Assembly (NCBI GenBank): GCA_903901915.1
Contig: CAIUSV010000021.1
Location: forward strand, 1-64,000
DNA from: an uncultured Rhodospirillaceae bacterium
Lineage (GTDB): Bacteria; Pseudomonadota; Alphaproteobacteria; Rhodospirillales; Magnetospirillaceae
Reading direction: 5' to 3'
DNA length: 64,000 nucleotides
In this document: positions 48,005-57,633 of the stretch, in pieces
Numbering within the stretch: position 1 is the stretch's first letter
Layout of the letters: every line of letters begins with the position of its first letter
Notes under the pieces: model-generated
What the model was told of the DNA's origin: nothing
The model's input: the letters and a program-made list of their open reading frames with translations, nothing else
Database searches by the model: none
Program-made: the position numbers and the translations under genes

Positions 48005-49861
48005 TTATCCCCGCTTTCCCCGCCCGCCCTGGAAGCGCAGCAGGGCATTCACCAGGGCATCGATATCCTCGAAGGTGTTGTAGAGCGCCAGCGACGGCCG
48101 TACCGTCGCCTCGACGCCGAAGCGGCGCAGGATCGGCTGGGCGCAATGATGGCCCGAGCGCACGGCGATGCCTTCGCGATCGAGTGCCTTGCCGATGTCC
48201 TCGGTGCGGCAGTCGTCGATGACGAAGGACAGCACGCCGGCCTTTTCCCTGGCGGTGCCGATCAGGCGCAGCCCCGGCACGGTCAGAAGTCCGCGCGTGC
48301 CGTAGGCCAGCAGTTCGTGCTCCCAGGCGGCGATGTTGCCCATGCCGATTCTCTCGACATAATCCAGCGCGGCCCCCAATCCGACCGCGTCGGCGATGTT
48401 GCCGGTGCCGGCCTCGAAGCGGGCGGGGGCGGGTTGGAACGCCGTCTTCTCGAAAGTGACGTCGGCGATCATGTTGCCGCCGCCCTGCCATGGCGGCATG
48501 GCCTCCAGCACCGACGTCTTGCCATAGACCGCGCCGATGCCGGTCGGGCCGAACACCTTGTGGCCGGAAAAGACGTAGAAGTCGCAGTCCAGCGCCTGGA
48601 CGTCCACCGCCATGTGTGACACCGCCTGGGCGCCGTCGACCAGCACGATGGCGCCGTGTCGATGGGCGATGGCGACCATCTCCGCCGCCGGGGTGACGGT
48701 GCCCAGCGCATTGGATACCTGGGTGATGGCGACGATGCGGGTGCGAGGGTTCAGAAGCCTTTCGTACTCGTCGAGGATGATCTGGCCGCTGTCGTCCACC
48801 GGCGCCACCCGCAACTTGGCTCCGACCTGGGCGCACAACTGCTGCCAGGGAACGATGTTGGCGTGATGTTCCAGCCACGAGACGACGATTTCGTCGCCTT
48901 CCCTGACGTTGCGGCCACCCCACGCCTTGGCGATCAGGTTGATGCCCTCGGTGGCGCCGCGCACGAAGACGATTTCCTCGGTCGAACCGGCGTTGAGGAA
49001 CCGCCGGGTCTTCTCGCGGGCGGCCTCGTAGGCGTCGGTGGCGCGCGCCGCCAGGGCGTGGGCGGCGCGATGGATGTTGGAATTCTCGTGCTCGTAGAAA
49101 TAGGCCAACCGCTCGATGACATGGCGTGGCTTCTGGGTGGTCGCGGCGTTGTCCAGCCAGATCAGCGGCTTGCCGTGTACCGTCTCTTGAAGAATGGGGA
49201 AGTCACGCCGGAACGAGGCGGCGTCGAACGGTCTGGTGCCATGGGCGGCGCCGCCGAGGTCGGGAACCAGATCGGGCCGCAATTCGATATCGAAGATGCC
49301 GGAGCCGGGGGTGGCCGACGGGGATGGTGCCGGCGATCGCGCGCCTTCGATGAAGGAAAAGTCCTGGTCGGGGTGGAGCCGGGGTGGTCCTTGCGGTGGT
49401 GGCGGCAGATCGGGGACGGCGCTATCGGGCACTTCGGGAGTTCCCGGCCGCACCGAAAGGGCGGTGGCATGGTCGGGCGGCACCAACCGCACCACGCTGC
49501 CCAGCAGGTTGGCGATGTTGCGCAGGTCGGTCTCGCCCGGAACGACCGTAGGCGGGAAGGCGGCGGGATTACCGGGGGGCGCCGCCGGCGCGGCGGCCAG
49601 CGGCCCTACCTGGGGCACCTGCGGTACCGGGGTGACGTTGCCCATCGAGGGCGGCGCCGGCATGCCCGGCGGCACCAGTCCGCCGGTGGGCGCCGCCTCG
49701 ATCACCGGAACCGAGGGGGGCGCGACGCCGATGGACGGCATTGCGTGCCCAGGCCCCGCCGAGAACAGGGCATTGGCCATCTGGGCGATCAGCCTTGCGT
49801 CGGGGGCTCCGGCGAAGCCGCCCGCCGGTTCCCCCCAGGTCTCGATGCCGCGCTCGCTCAT
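48005..49861 (-). CDS. Cysteine desulfurase with long disordered N-terminus, encapsulin cargo
   Basis: 618 residues from the ATG at 49859-49861, which overlaps the encapsulin stop. Residues about 210-618 are a SufS-type desulfurase: PLP Lys435 in FSGHKVFGPTG, catalytic Cys573 in RSGHHCAQP, His in EHHANIVPW. Residues 1-205 are rich in Pro and Ala and look disordered, broken by short conserved-looking islands (ARLIAQMANALFSA, DLRNIANLLGSVVRLVPPD, HPDQDFSFIEGA). In family 2 encapsulin systems the desulfurase N-terminus directs packaging into the shell. The enzyme removes sulfur from cysteine, giving alanine and a persulfide. Confidence 0.95.
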   Translation of the reverse strand: MSERGIETWGEPAGGFAGAPDARLIAQMANALFSAGPGHAMPSIGVAPPSVPVIEAAPTGGLVPPGMPAPPSMGNVTPVPQVPQVGPLAAAPAAPPGNPAAFPPTVVPGETDLRNIANLLGSVVRLVPPDHATALSVRPGTPEVPDSAVPDLPPPPQGPPRLHPDQDFSFIEGARSPAPSPSATPGSGIFDIELRPDLVPDLGGAAHGTRPFDAASFRRDFPILQETVHGKPLIWLDNAATTQKPRHVIERLAYFYEHENSNIHRAAHALAARATDAYEAAREKTRRFLNAGSTEEIVFVRGATEGINLIAKAWGGRNVREGDEIVVSWLEHHANIVPWQQLCAQVGAKLRVAPVDDSGQIILDEYERLLNPRTRIVAITQVSNALGTVTPAAEMVAIAHRHGAIVLVDGAQAVSHMAVDVQALDCDFYVFSGHKVFGPTGIGAVYGKTSVLEAMPPWQGGGNMIADVTFEKTAFQPAPARFEAGTGNIADAVGLGAALDYVERIGMGNIAAWEHELLAYGTRGLLTVPGLRLIGTAREKAGVLSFVIDDCRTEDIGKALDREGIAVRSGHHCAQPILRRFGVEATVRPSLALYNTFEDIDALVNALLRFQGGRGKRG

Positions 49862-50799
49862 GCGAACTTCTTGTCGTAGTCGAAGTAGCGGTCGACCTCG
49901 ACATCCTCCAGCACGCCCAGGGCGTCCTCGGTCAGTACCGCCGACGAGCAATAGAGCGAGATCAGGTAAGAGGCGATGGCCTTGCGGTTGATGCCCATGA
50001 ACCGCACCGACAGCGACGGCGATACCTCGCCGGGAACGCCGGGCTGGAACAGGCCGACCACGCCCTGCTTCTTTTCGCCGGTGCGCAACAGCAAGATGTT
50101 GGTCTTGCCATTGCCGGAAATTGTCAGCTTGTCGCTGGGCACCAGCGGTAGGCCGCGCCAGGTCAGGAATGGGGTGCCGAACAGATTGACGGTGGGCGGC
50201 GGCACGCCGCGCTTGGTGCATTCGCGGCCGAAGGCGGCGATCGCCTTGGGATGGGCCAGGAAGAAGGCGGGTTCCTTCCATACCTTGGTGATCAGCTCGT
50301 CAAGATCGTCGGGAGTTGGCGCTCCGCCGCGGGTCTTGATGCGCTGGCCCTTGGCGGCGTTGGTCAGCAGGCCGTATTCGGCATTGTTGATCAGCTCGTA
50401 TTCCTGCTTTTCCTTCACCTTTTCGATCAGCAGGCGAAGCTGTTCCTGAATCTGGTCGATGGGGTGGGAATAGAGGTCGGAGACGCGGGTCTGGACGTCG
50501 AGCACGGTGGTGACCGCGTTCAGCGAGTATTCGCGCGGGTTCTCTTCGTAGGCGACGAAGGTTTCGGGCAGATCGGCATCGTTGCGCGGGCTGCACCGCA
50601 CCTCGGTCGAAGCGTCGATGGCGGCTTCCTTGACCCGATTCAGGCGATAGATGCCCGCCTCGACCGGGGTCCACGGCAGGAACGACACCAGCCAGCGCGG
50701 CGTGATTCCTGACCACTGGGCGCGGGTCTTGGTGGCGTTGGCAAGCTGCCGTGCCGCCTGTTCGTTCAAAGTGCGGCGGATCTCGGTGTCCTCGGACAT
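49858..50799 (-). CDS. Family 2 encapsulin shell protein
   Basis: 313 residues; AAGGAGACGACCAT precedes the ATG. The protein has the family 2 N-terminal arm (SEDTEIRRTLNEQAARQLANATKTRAQWSGITPRWL then LSFLPWTPVEAGIYRLNRV-like text), an HK97-like P-domain with YELINNAEYGLLTNAAKG, and an end SPSLSVRFMGINRKAIASYLISLYCSS...LGVLEDVEVDRYF. SrpI-like shells of this family self-assemble into icosahedra around a cysteine desulfurase. The desulfurase gene follows with a 4-nt overlap, fixing the pairing. No cyclic-nucleotide domain is inserted, so it is the 2A rather than 2B type. Confidence 0.95.
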   Translation of the reverse strand: MSEDTEIRRTLNEQAARQLANATKTRAQWSGITPRWLVSFLPWTPVEAGIYRLNRVKEAAIDASTEVRCSPRNDADLPETFVAYEENPREYSLNAVTTVLDVQTRVSDLYSHPIDQIQEQLRLLIEKVKEKQEYELINNAEYGLLTNAAKGQRIKTRGGAPTPDDLDELITKVWKEPAFFLAHPKAIAAFGRECTKRGVPPPTVNLFGTPFLTWRGLPLVPSDKLTISGNGKTNILLLRTGEKKQGVVGLFQPGVPGEVSPSLSVRFMGINRKAIASYLISLYCSSAVLTEDALGVLEDVEVDRYFDYDKKFA

Positions 50800-50891
50800 A
50801 TGGTCGTCTCCTTGGGGGAGGTGGAAAGCCAGTTGCGGCGATCATAGGCGCCGCCGCCGGGATGCCGAGGGCGGCCCGATGGAGTGATGCG

Positions 50892-50917
50892 CTTTCCTCC
50901 GTTATGACGGAGGAAAG
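50892..50917 (-). promoter_or_regulatory. 11-bp stem-loop between DUF2325 and encapsulin genes
   Basis: CTTTCCTCCGT and ACGGAGGAAAG form a perfect 11-bp stem with a 4-nt loop that spans the DUF2325 stop codon. No T-run follows on the minus strand. It probably protects the upstream mRNA end or marks a processing site, so shell and cargo may be expressed at a different level from cysE. Confidence 0.65.
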
Positions 50918-51270
50918 GTGGGCATATTGGAGGCGACCGCCGCCAGCGCCTGGACCACGGCGCCGATTCCGGTGCTGCGCAACGGCTTGAACGGCTTGTC
51001 GAAGCGGCGGCACAGGCTTTTCACCTTGCTTTGCGCCTGATGGCTGACGCAGCCCACCGGGAACAGCACCGCATCGGCGCGTTCCAGGTGATTGGACAGT
51101 TTGGTCATGCTTTGCTCGACGCCGCCGTCGTGATGGACGAAGGCGCCGCCACGCTCCTCGACCATGCGGCGCAGATGGGCGACATGCTGGTGGCGGCCCC
51201 CGACATAGAGGATCAGCCGTCCGGCAAGGTCGAGGGTATCGGCGGCGGCTAGGGGAGGCGACATGGTCAT
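50902..51270 (-). CDS. DUF2325 protein
   Basis: 122 residues; GGAGACA precedes the ATG, with a second ATG two codons later. The DUF2325 pattern is clear: LILYVGGRHQHVAHLRRMVEERGGAFVHHDGGVEQSMTKLSNHLERADAVLFPVGCVSHQAQSKVKSLCRRFDKPFKPLRSTG. The fold is a small Rossmann-like domain with a conserved Cys in PVGC and His/Lys-rich loop; function is not established. It lies 9 nt after cysE and before the encapsulin, so it belongs to the sulfur operon. The conserved Cys makes sulfur or redox binding an attractive guess. Confidence 0.85.
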   Translation of the reverse strand: MTMSPPLAAADTLDLAGRLILYVGGRHQHVAHLRRMVEERGGAFVHHDGGVEQSMTKLSNHLERADAVLFPVGCVSHQAQSKVKSLCRRFDKPFKPLRSTGIGAVVQALAAVASNMPTFPPS

Positions 51271-51279
51271 TGTCTCCGG

Positions 51280-52149
51280 TCAGATGGAGTAGTCGAAGGC
51301 CTCATAGGCCAGGGTGTGGAGCAGTTGTTCCGTCCGGCGCGGGTCCTCGTCCTCGCCGGCACTTCGGATGACCTTGGCAGGAATGCCGGCGACGGTGGAA
51401 CAGGGGGCGACCGAGCGCAGCACCACCGATCCGGCGGCGATGCGCGAATGGGCGCCGATCTCGATATTGCCCAGGATCTTGGCACCGGCACCGATCATGG
51501 CGCCCCGGCGCACCTTGGGGTGACGGTCGCCGCTTTGTTTGCCGGTGCCGCCCAGGGTGACGTTTTGCAACAGGGATACGTCATCCTCGATGACGGCGGT
51601 CTCGCCGACCACCAGCCCGGTGGCGTGGTCGAGAAAAACCCCGATTCCTATCCGCGCGGCCGGATGGATGTCGGTCTGGAACACATCCGACGACCGGCTT
51701 TGCAGGTAAAGGGCGAAGTCGCGTTCACCGGCGCCCCACAGCCAGTGGGCCAGGCGATGGGTCTGAATGGCGTGGAAGCCCTTGAAATAGAGGAACGGTT
51801 CGATGAAACGCTCGGTGGCGGGATCGCGCTCGACCACCGCGCCGATGTCGGCACGCAGCGCCAGGGCGATGCCGTTATCCGCCTTGGCGGCGCGGGCAAA
51901 GGTTTCGGTCAGCAGCGGCAGCGACACCACGTCGGTCTTCAGCCGGGCCGAGATGCGATGGAACACCGCAGCCTCGAACGAGGGCTGGTTCAGGATCGAT
52001 TCGATGAACAGCGAGGCCAGCATCGGTGCCCTGGCCAGGGCGTCTTCGGCTTCCTTGCGCAGTTCCGACCACACCGTGTCGGCGAAATGACCAAGGTCGC
52101 GCGCCCGGGCTGAAATCAGGGTCAAGCGTCCCGCCGCTGATCGGGCCAT
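51280..52149 (-). CDS. cysE: Serine O-acetyltransferase
   Basis: 289 residues; GAGGAAACGAAC precedes the ATG. The N-terminal helical part (WSELRKEAEDALARAPMLASLFIESILNQPSFEAAVFHRISARL) and the left-handed beta-helix (DIHPAARIGIGVFLDHATGLVVGETAVIEDDVSLLQNVTLGGTGK...RHPKVRRGAMIGAGAKILGNIEIG) are typical. It acetylates L-serine with acetyl-CoA, the committing step of cysteine synthesis. As first gene of the encapsulin operon it supplies cysteine precursor for the desulfurase cargo. CysE-desulfurase-shell clustering is known for family 2 encapsulins. Confidence 0.93.
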   Translation of the reverse strand: MARSAAGRLTLISARARDLGHFADTVWSELRKEAEDALARAPMLASLFIESILNQPSFEAAVFHRISARLKTDVVSLPLLTETFARAAKADNGIALALRADIGAVVERDPATERFIEPFLYFKGFHAIQTHRLAHWLWGAGERDFALYLQSRSSDVFQTDIHPAARIGIGVFLDHATGLVVGETAVIEDDVSLLQNVTLGGTGKQSGDRHPKVRRGAMIGAGAKILGNIEIGAHSRIAAGSVVLRSVAPCSTVAGIPAKVIRSAGEDEDPRRTEQLLHTLAYEAFDYSI

Positions 52150-52172
52150 GTTCGTTTCCTCGTCGCAGAAAT

Positions 52173-52222
52173 ATATAAAACTACTAGATAATTATAGTGG
52201 TTGATTGGTTGGCCGGCGTCAA
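52173..52222 (-). promoter_or_regulatory. cysE-encapsulin operon promoter with AT-rich operator
   Basis: On the minus strand a perfect TATAAT (52196 to 52191) stands 20 bp after TTGACG (52222 to 52217), a long spacer. Directly after it comes TATCTAGTAGTTTTATATA, where a repressor would cover the start of transcription. The core TCTAGTAG (CTACTAGA on the plus strand, 52181-52188) is shared with the control element at 47060. The rest of the interval up to 52445 holds nothing else I can support. Confidence 0.6.
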
Positions 52223-52445
52223 TGCCTTTCCGACGGTGCCGCCGCCAGTGCGCAACCGAGGCAGCCGATTTCGCGGCTGAATGGCTTTGACCGGCTGATA
52301 TCGTAATCGTTCCCGGAAGGTTGGCGCCCAGCTAAGGCTTGCCAATTTCCAATCCGGTGACGGCACCCGAAACGACTTTCCGGAGGCCCCGAGTTGATCT
52401 TACACTACCGCTGTGATGGGGTTGATTGTAAGCGAGGCGAAAATC

Positions 52446-54548
52446 ATGGGCCGGATACTCAGGCATATTGCCGGTGCCGCAGAAATTCGTAGGGAATTCA
52501 GCCTTGTCGAAGTGGGGGTAATGGCGCTGGCCCTGGCGGCCATGCACCTGTCCACGCACCACTACAGCTACCTGTTGTTCCACAGTATCGTGGAGATGTT
52601 CAGCATCTTCATCGCGATAACCGTCTTCATCATTGTTGTAAATACTGCGCATTTGGTAAAAAACGAATATATTATTGTTATTGGTGTTTCGTACCTGTTT
52701 GTTGGTGTTTTGGATTTTGTGCATACTATTGCATTCAAGGGTATGCCGATTTTTACTGACTATGATTATTATGCGCCACAACTGTGGATCGCCGCAAGAT
52801 ACATGGAATCCATCAGCATGCTCGGCGCCTTCCTTTTCCTGGGAAGCCGGCGACGCTTCAACATCGCGTTGCTGTCGGTGGTGTATTTTGCCGTGACCGC
52901 AACGGTCCTCGCCTCGATCCTTCACTACAAGACCTTTCCGATTTGCTTCGTGCCGGGGAAGGGACTCACTTCCTTCAAGATGTACAGCGAGTTTGTGATT
53001 TGCGGGATCGTTGCCGTTGGCCTTACGGTTCTGTACCTCCGCCGGCACCTGTTCGATCCGAGGGTGTACAGGCTGATCAGCACGTCGATGGTTCTGATGA
53101 TCGCCATGGAGCTGTGCTTCACGTTCTATATGTCGGCCACGATGAGCGATGTCTTCAACGAAATCGGGCACCTGCTCAAGATCTGCGTGTTTTATCTGGT
53201 CTACAAGGCCGTGGTGGTGACCGGATTACGCGATCCCATCGGCCTACTGTTTCGCGACCTCAAGGCGCGGGAGGAAAGCTTGGGCACAGCCAATGCCCGC
53301 CTCGCCGACGTGGCCGACGAAATGCTGGCGTCGCGAAGCCGCCTCAAGGCGATCACCGACAGCCTGTTCGAGGGGGTGTTGGTGGTCGACGGGGCGGGAA
53401 TCATCACGTTTTCCAATCCTTCCGCCGCCCGTATGCTGGAGTGCGGCGCCGATCGGCGCGACCTCGAGGGGGTTGCCATCGATCAGGTCGCCCAGTTGGC
53501 CCCGGTCGGCGGCGAGACGGTTCCGGCGGGGCGGTCGTGGTGGTGCAGCGCGGCGGACGGCAGAACCCAGCGGTGGGACGATGCCCGGCTGGTGGTTCAG
53601 TCTGGCGGCGAACTGGATGTGGCCGTTGCCTGTTCGCCGCTGGAGGGCGACGGGGCTAGCCGCGATACCGTCATATCGTTCCGCGACATGGGGGATGGCG
53701 ACGACGGCCGGGGGCCGTCCGCTTCGGTGATTTCCTTCCGCGACATCGGCGCGGTGAAGCAGGCGCAGCGCGAGGCGCTACAGACCTCGCGGCTGGCCAG
53801 TGTCGGGCAGCTGGCGGCGGGGATCGCCCACGAGATCAACACCCCGGCCCAATACATCAGCGACAATCTCGGTTACATCGAGGACGGTCTGGGGACGCTG
53901 TGCGCGGTGGTCCAGGCCGGCGGCGCGGCGACGGACAAGAAGATCGCCCGCCTGCTGCAAGAGATGCCGCAGGCGGTGGCGGAATCGCGGGAAGGCGTGG
54001 CCCAGATCGCCCGTATCGTACTGTCGATGAAGGAGTTCTCGCATCCCGGTACCACGACCAAGACCGCCACCGACATCAATCGGGCCATCGACAATACCCT
54101 GACGGTGTCCCGTAACGCCTGGAAGCATGTCACCGAGGTCGAATGTCGCTTCGATCCGATGCTGCCGCCGGTGCAGTGCCATACCGGCGAAATGAATCAG
54201 GTCTTTCTCAACCTGATCCTGAACGCCGCCCAGGCCATCGAATCCTCGGGCAAGCAACTGCCCGGCCGCATCGTCATCACCACCAGCCATTGCAGCGATC
54301 AGGTCGAAATCCGCATCGAGGACAGCGGCACGGGAATCCCCGCTTCCATCCGGGAACGGATCTTCGATCCATTCTTCACCACCAAGGCGGTGGGTAAGGG
54401 CACCGGCCAGGGACTTGCCATCTGCCGCGACGTGGTGGTGGTCAAGCACGGTGGTTCCCTGACGGTGGGCGGGGTCGAGGGCGAAGGTGCCGTCTTTACC
54501 GTCCGGCTGCCCATCGACGGCGGCCACGACGCGGCGGTCGAGACCTGA
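52446..54548 (+). CDS. MASE3-PAS sensor histidine kinase
   Basis: 700 residues from the ATG at 52446, which has GAGGCGAAAATC upstream; GTG/ATG at 52413-52418 are less well placed. Residues 1-265 form a MASE3 membrane sensor of about eight helices ([41 protein letters not shown]). A coiled coil and PAS domain follow ([32 protein letters not shown]), then the kinase: His462 in [15 protein letters not shown]-box [19 protein letters not shown] and [13 protein letters not shown]. It overlaps the next gene by 1 base. The stimulus is unknown. The stretch 52620-52780, in the membrane part, is markedly AT-rich. Confidence 0.92.
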   Translation: MGRILRHIAGAAEIRREFSLVEVGVMALALAAMHLSTHHYSYLLFHSIVEMFSIFIAITVFIIVVNTAHLVKNEYIIVIGVSYLFVGVLDFVHTIAFKGMPIFTDYDYYAPQLWIAARYMESISMLGAFLFLGSRRRFNIALLSVVYFAVTATVLASILHYKTFPICFVPGKGLTSFKMYSEFVICGIVAVGLTVLYLRRHLFDPRVYRLISTSMVLMIAMELCFTFYMSATMSDVFNEIGHLLKICVFYLVYKAVVVTGLRDPIGLLFRDLKAREESLGTANARLADVADEMLASRSRLKAITDSLFEGVLVVDGAGIITFSNPSAARMLECGADRRDLEGVAIDQVAQLAPVGGETVPAGRSWWCSAADGRTQRWDDARLVVQSGGELDVAVACSPLEGDGASRDTVISFRDMGDGDDGRGPSASVISFRDIGAVKQAQREALQTSRLASVGQLAAGIAHEINTPAQYISDNLGYIEDGLGTLCAVVQAGGAATDKKIARLLQEMPQAVAESREGVAQIARIVLSMKEFSHPGTTTKTATDINRAIDNTLTVSRNAWKHVTEVECRFDPMLPPVQCHTGEMNQVFLNLILNAAQAIESSGKQLPGRIVITTSHCSDQVEIRIEDSGTGIPASIRERIFDPFFTTKAVGKGTGQGLAICRDVVVVKHGGSLTVGGVEGEGAVFTVRLPIDGGHDAAVET

Positions 54549-56095
54549 TGGCCGCCCGGATTCTGGTGGTCGATGACGAGCCGCTGATCCGGACTTCGCT
54601 GTCGCGGCGACTGAGCGAGCGTTTCGATCTGACCACCGCCGGCAGCGGCCCGGAAGCGTTGGCGGCGGTCGCCGCGGCGGTGGAGGCGGGACGGGGATTC
54701 GCCGCCGTGCTGTGCGACATGCACATGCCGGGCATGAACGGCCTGGACACCTTGGCGCGAATCAGGACGCTGTCCCCCGAGACCGTCGCCATCATGCTGA
54801 CCGGCGACGGTGACCGCCAGACGGCGATTGCCGCCATCAATCAGGGCAACATCTTCCGTTTCTACAACAAGCCGTTCGACGGCGCCGAATTGGGTGATGG
54901 CCTTGCCGCCGCGGTGCATCAGCACGATCTGCTGTGCTCGGAACGCCGGCTGGCCGAGAACGAGGAGCGGTGGCGGCTGGCGCTGGAAGCGGTCGGCGAC
55001 GGCGTGTGGGACTGGACGGTGCCGTCGGATACCGCGATCTATTCCGAAAGCTGGCATCGGATGCTGGGAGTGCCGCCGCCGCCGGTTTCCCTGCGCGCCT
55101 CGTATTGGTGGGACCGGGTTCATCCCCAGGATGCCGGTATGGTCGCCGCCCAGATCGCCCGGATGCTGCGCGGCGAGGATCGCATGTTCCAATGCGAACA
55201 CCGTCTGCGATGCAGCGACGGCTCGTACCGTTGGTTTCTGGGCCGGGGGGTGGTGCTGTACCGTGGCGAGGACGGAGCGGCGCAACGGGTGATCGGCACC
55301 CACGCCGACGTCACCGACCGTCGTCTGAAGATGGCGTCTCTGGGGCGCATGGCGGCCGGCTTCGCCCACGAGATCAATACCCCGATCGGCGTCGCCGTGA
55401 CGGCGATTTCCGACGAGTTGGACACCCTGAGGAAGATCGGGTCGATGTTGGCGCAAGATAATGTCAGCGAAGCCGATCTGCGCTCGGAACTGGGCGCGAT
55501 CGAGGGCGCCGACCGGCTGGCCCTGGCCAATCTTCATCGCTGTGTCGACATGGTGCAGCGGTTCAAGCGATCGTTCGTCGATCAGGCGTCGGAACAGCCC
55601 CGGATATTCGACATGGCCGAGGTGATCGAGGACGTGCGTTTCTGTCTGCACGATCAGTTGAAGACCCTGCCGATTACCGTCGAGATCGACTGTCCGTCCG
55701 ACATCCGGATCGACGGTGTGCCCGGCCGTATCGAACAGATCCTGACCAACCTGATTCTCAACGCCGTCAGGCACGGATTCGCCGATGGCCAGCGCGGCGG
55801 GACCATCCGGGTCGTCGCCGCTCTTGACTGCGGCCGCCTGCGGATCGCGTTTTCCGACGACGGATGCGGCATGGCGCCGGAGGTGGCGGAACATGCCTTC
55901 GAGCCGTTCTTTACCACCGCGCGCGGCACCGGCGGCACTGGGCTTGGGCTGTTTCTGTGCTATAACATCGTGACCGTGGAGTTGGGGGGCGCCATCGTCT
56001 GCCGGAGTGCGCCCGACGAGGGAACGCGCTTCGAGATCGAGTTTCCGGTGACGCTGGCCGATGCCGGCGCCGCCACGAGCGAAGGTCCGCCATGA
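54548..56095 (+). CDS. Receiver-PAS-histidine kinase hybrid
   Basis: 515 residues. An N-terminal receiver (VVDDEP, phospho-Asp57 in [11 protein letters not shown], Lys in FYNKPFD) is followed by a PAS/PAC domain of the PAS_3 type ([22 protein letters not shown]...[30 protein letters not shown]) and a kinase core with His274 in [20 protein letters not shown] and [13 protein letters not shown]. With its receiver in front, it can take phosphate from the MASE3 kinase and answer with its own kinase. Its receiver and PAS start are near copies of those in the GGDEF protein of this operon. Overlaps the HD-GYP gene by 4 nt. Confidence 0.92.
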   Translation: MAARILVVDDEPLIRTSLSRRLSERFDLTTAGSGPEALAAVAAAVEAGRGFAAVLCDMHMPGMNGLDTLARIRTLSPETVAIMLTGDGDRQTAIAAINQGNIFRFYNKPFDGAELGDGLAAAVHQHDLLCSERRLAENEERWRLALEAVGDGVWDWTVPSDTAIYSESWHRMLGVPPPPVSLRASYWWDRVHPQDAGMVAAQIARMLRGEDRMFQCEHRLRCSDGSYRWFLGRGVVLYRGEDGAAQRVIGTHADVTDRRLKMASLGRMAAGFAHEINTPIGVAVTAISDELDTLRKIGSMLAQDNVSEADLRSELGAIEGADRLALANLHRCVDMVQRFKRSFVDQASEQPRIFDMAEVIEDVRFCLHDQLKTLPITVEIDCPSDIRIDGVPGRIEQILTNLILNAVRHGFADGQRGGTIRVVAALDCGRLRIAFSDDGCGMAPEVAEHAFEPFFTTARGTGGTGLGLFLCYNIVTVELGGAIVCRSAPDEGTRFEIEFPVTLADAGAATSEGPP

Positions 56096-57633
56096 AGAAG
56101 CTGGTTCGCGACAGGGATACCGGCGTCGCGGGGGCCTCCACGTCCCGGCTGGCGTGGAAGGTGCTGCTGGTCGATGACGAACCGGACGTCCGCGCGGTGA
56201 CGCGGCTTTGCCTGCGCGATTTCGTCTTCGCCTCGCGTGGGCTTGAAATCCTCGAAGCCGGATCGGCGGCCGAGGCGCGCCAAGTCCTTGCCGCCCATCC
56301 CGATATCGCGATGGCGCTGATCGACGTGGTGATGGAGACCGACGACGCCGGTCTCAAGCTGGTCGAGTACATCCGCGACGAACAGCGCAACGCCATGATC
56401 CGGCTGATCATCCGCACCGGCCAGCCGGGCATGGCGCCGGAACGCTGGGTCATCGATCACTACGATATCGACGACTACAAGGATAAGAGCGAGCTTTCCG
56501 CCACCCGGCTGTACACCACGGTGCGCACGGCGATCAAGGCGTTCCGCGATCTTCAGGCCATCGACCTCAACCGGGCGGGGCTGGCCCAGCTGCTGCGCGT
56601 CGCCCCGGAAATCTATCGTCTCGGCGACCATTCGGTTGCCGAGTTCTTCCAGGGCGTGCTGACCCAGGTGGTCGGCCTGTGCAACCTGTCCGAGGCGGGC
56701 ATCCTTTCTACCATCGACGGGCTGGTCGCCACCATCGACGAAGCCGACGTCACCGTCCAGGCCGCCTTGGGGGGGATCGACAATTCGCCCCGCTTCGAGG
56801 AGATCAAGCGGCAATGTCTCGATGTGGTGCTGAATCGCCAGGAGGCCGAACGGCTGCGCAATGATTCCCTGGTGGTGCCCCTGACCAACGAGGGCGCGCC
56901 GGCCGGATACATCTATCTCGAATCGACGAGGCCGCTGTCACCCGAGGATATGGCGTTGATCCGCCTGATGGGGCAGCAATGTTCCAGCGCCTTCGAGAAT
57001 CTTCGGCTGCACGCCGATCTCCGGGAATCGTTCGGCCACGCCATCGACATGCTGGCCGAGGTCGCCGAGTTCAAGGACAAGACCACCGGCGATCACGTCG
57101 CGCGCATCGGCGAGTACACCCGGCTGCTGGCGGTCGAGATGGGAATTCCCGAGGACGAGGCCGCCGTCTACGGCGAGGCCAGCCGCCTGCATGATGTCGG
57201 CAAGGTCGGCATCGCCGACGATATCTTGCACAAGCCCGGTCCGCTGGTTGGTCCCGAGGTCGATGCCATTCGTTCGCATCCCGAGATCGGCGCCGCCGTG
57301 CTTGGTCATGACAAGTCGTTCGATCTGGCGCGCGAAATCGCCCTGGGGCACCACGAGCGCTGGGATGGCAAGGGATATCCGCGCGAGATGCCGTCGCGCC
57401 TGCTTCCCCTGGCGGCCCGCATCGTCACCGTGGTCGATGTGTTCGACGCCCTGGTCAGTGTCCGCCCCTATAAGAAGTCCTGGACCCCGGACCGCGCGGC
57501 GCAAGCCATCGAGCAGGGGGCGGGCAGCCAGTTCGACCCCGACGTGGTTCAGGCATTCATGGCTCTTTATCGGCGCGGCGTGTTTGCCCCCCTGATCCAA
57601 CGATGCATGATGGAAGCGCAGGTGGACCGGTGA
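56092..57633 (+). CDS. Receiver-DUF3369-HD-GYP phosphodiesterase
   Basis: 513 residues. Receiver at 22-150 (LLVDDEP, phospho-Asp78 in ALIDVVM), then DUF3369, a GAF-like sensory domain ([23 protein letters not shown]...[19 protein letters not shown]), then HD-GYP at about 340-500: His367-Asp368 in [30 protein letters not shown], His420-His421 and GYP at 428-430. All residues needed for cyclic di-GMP hydrolysis to GMP are present. A phosphorylated receiver would gate the activity. Confidence 0.94.
   Translation: MKKLVRDRDTGVAGASTSRLAWKVLLVDDEPDVRAVTRLCLRDFVFASRGLEILEAGSAAEARQVLAAHPDIAMALIDVVMETDDAGLKLVEYIRDEQRNAMIRLIIRTGQPGMAPERWVIDHYDIDDYKDKSELSATRLYTTVRTAIKAFRDLQAIDLNRAGLAQLLRVAPEIYRLGDHSVAEFFQGVLTQVVGLCNLSEAGILSTIDGLVATIDEADVTVQAALGGIDNSPRFEEIKRQCLDVVLNRQEAERLRNDSLVVPLTNEGAPAGYIYLESTRPLSPEDMALIRLMGQQCSSAFENLRLHADLRESFGHAIDMLAEVAEFKDKTTGDHVARIGEYTRLLAVEMGIPEDEAAVYGEASRLHDVGKVGIADDILHKPGPLVGPEVDAIRSHPEIGAAVLGHDKSFDLAREIALGHHERWDGKGYPREMPSRLLPLAARIVTVVDVFDALVSVRPYKKSWTPDRAAQAIEQGAGSQFDPDVVQAFMALYRRGVFAPLIQRCMMEAQVDR

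Noticed and set aside
48656-49879. 407-codon plus-strand frame opposite the desulfurase
   Set aside because: Shadow of the low-complexity N-terminal arm and PLP domain on the other strand.
49858-50799. Shell gene as a phage capsid (HK97 fold)
   Set aside because: No portal, protease, terminase or tail genes; overlap with a desulfurase gene fits a family 2 encapsulin.
49858-50799. Family 1 encapsulin for iron storage
   Set aside because: No ferritin-like or peroxidase cargo nearby; the N-terminal arm and cargo are those of family 2.
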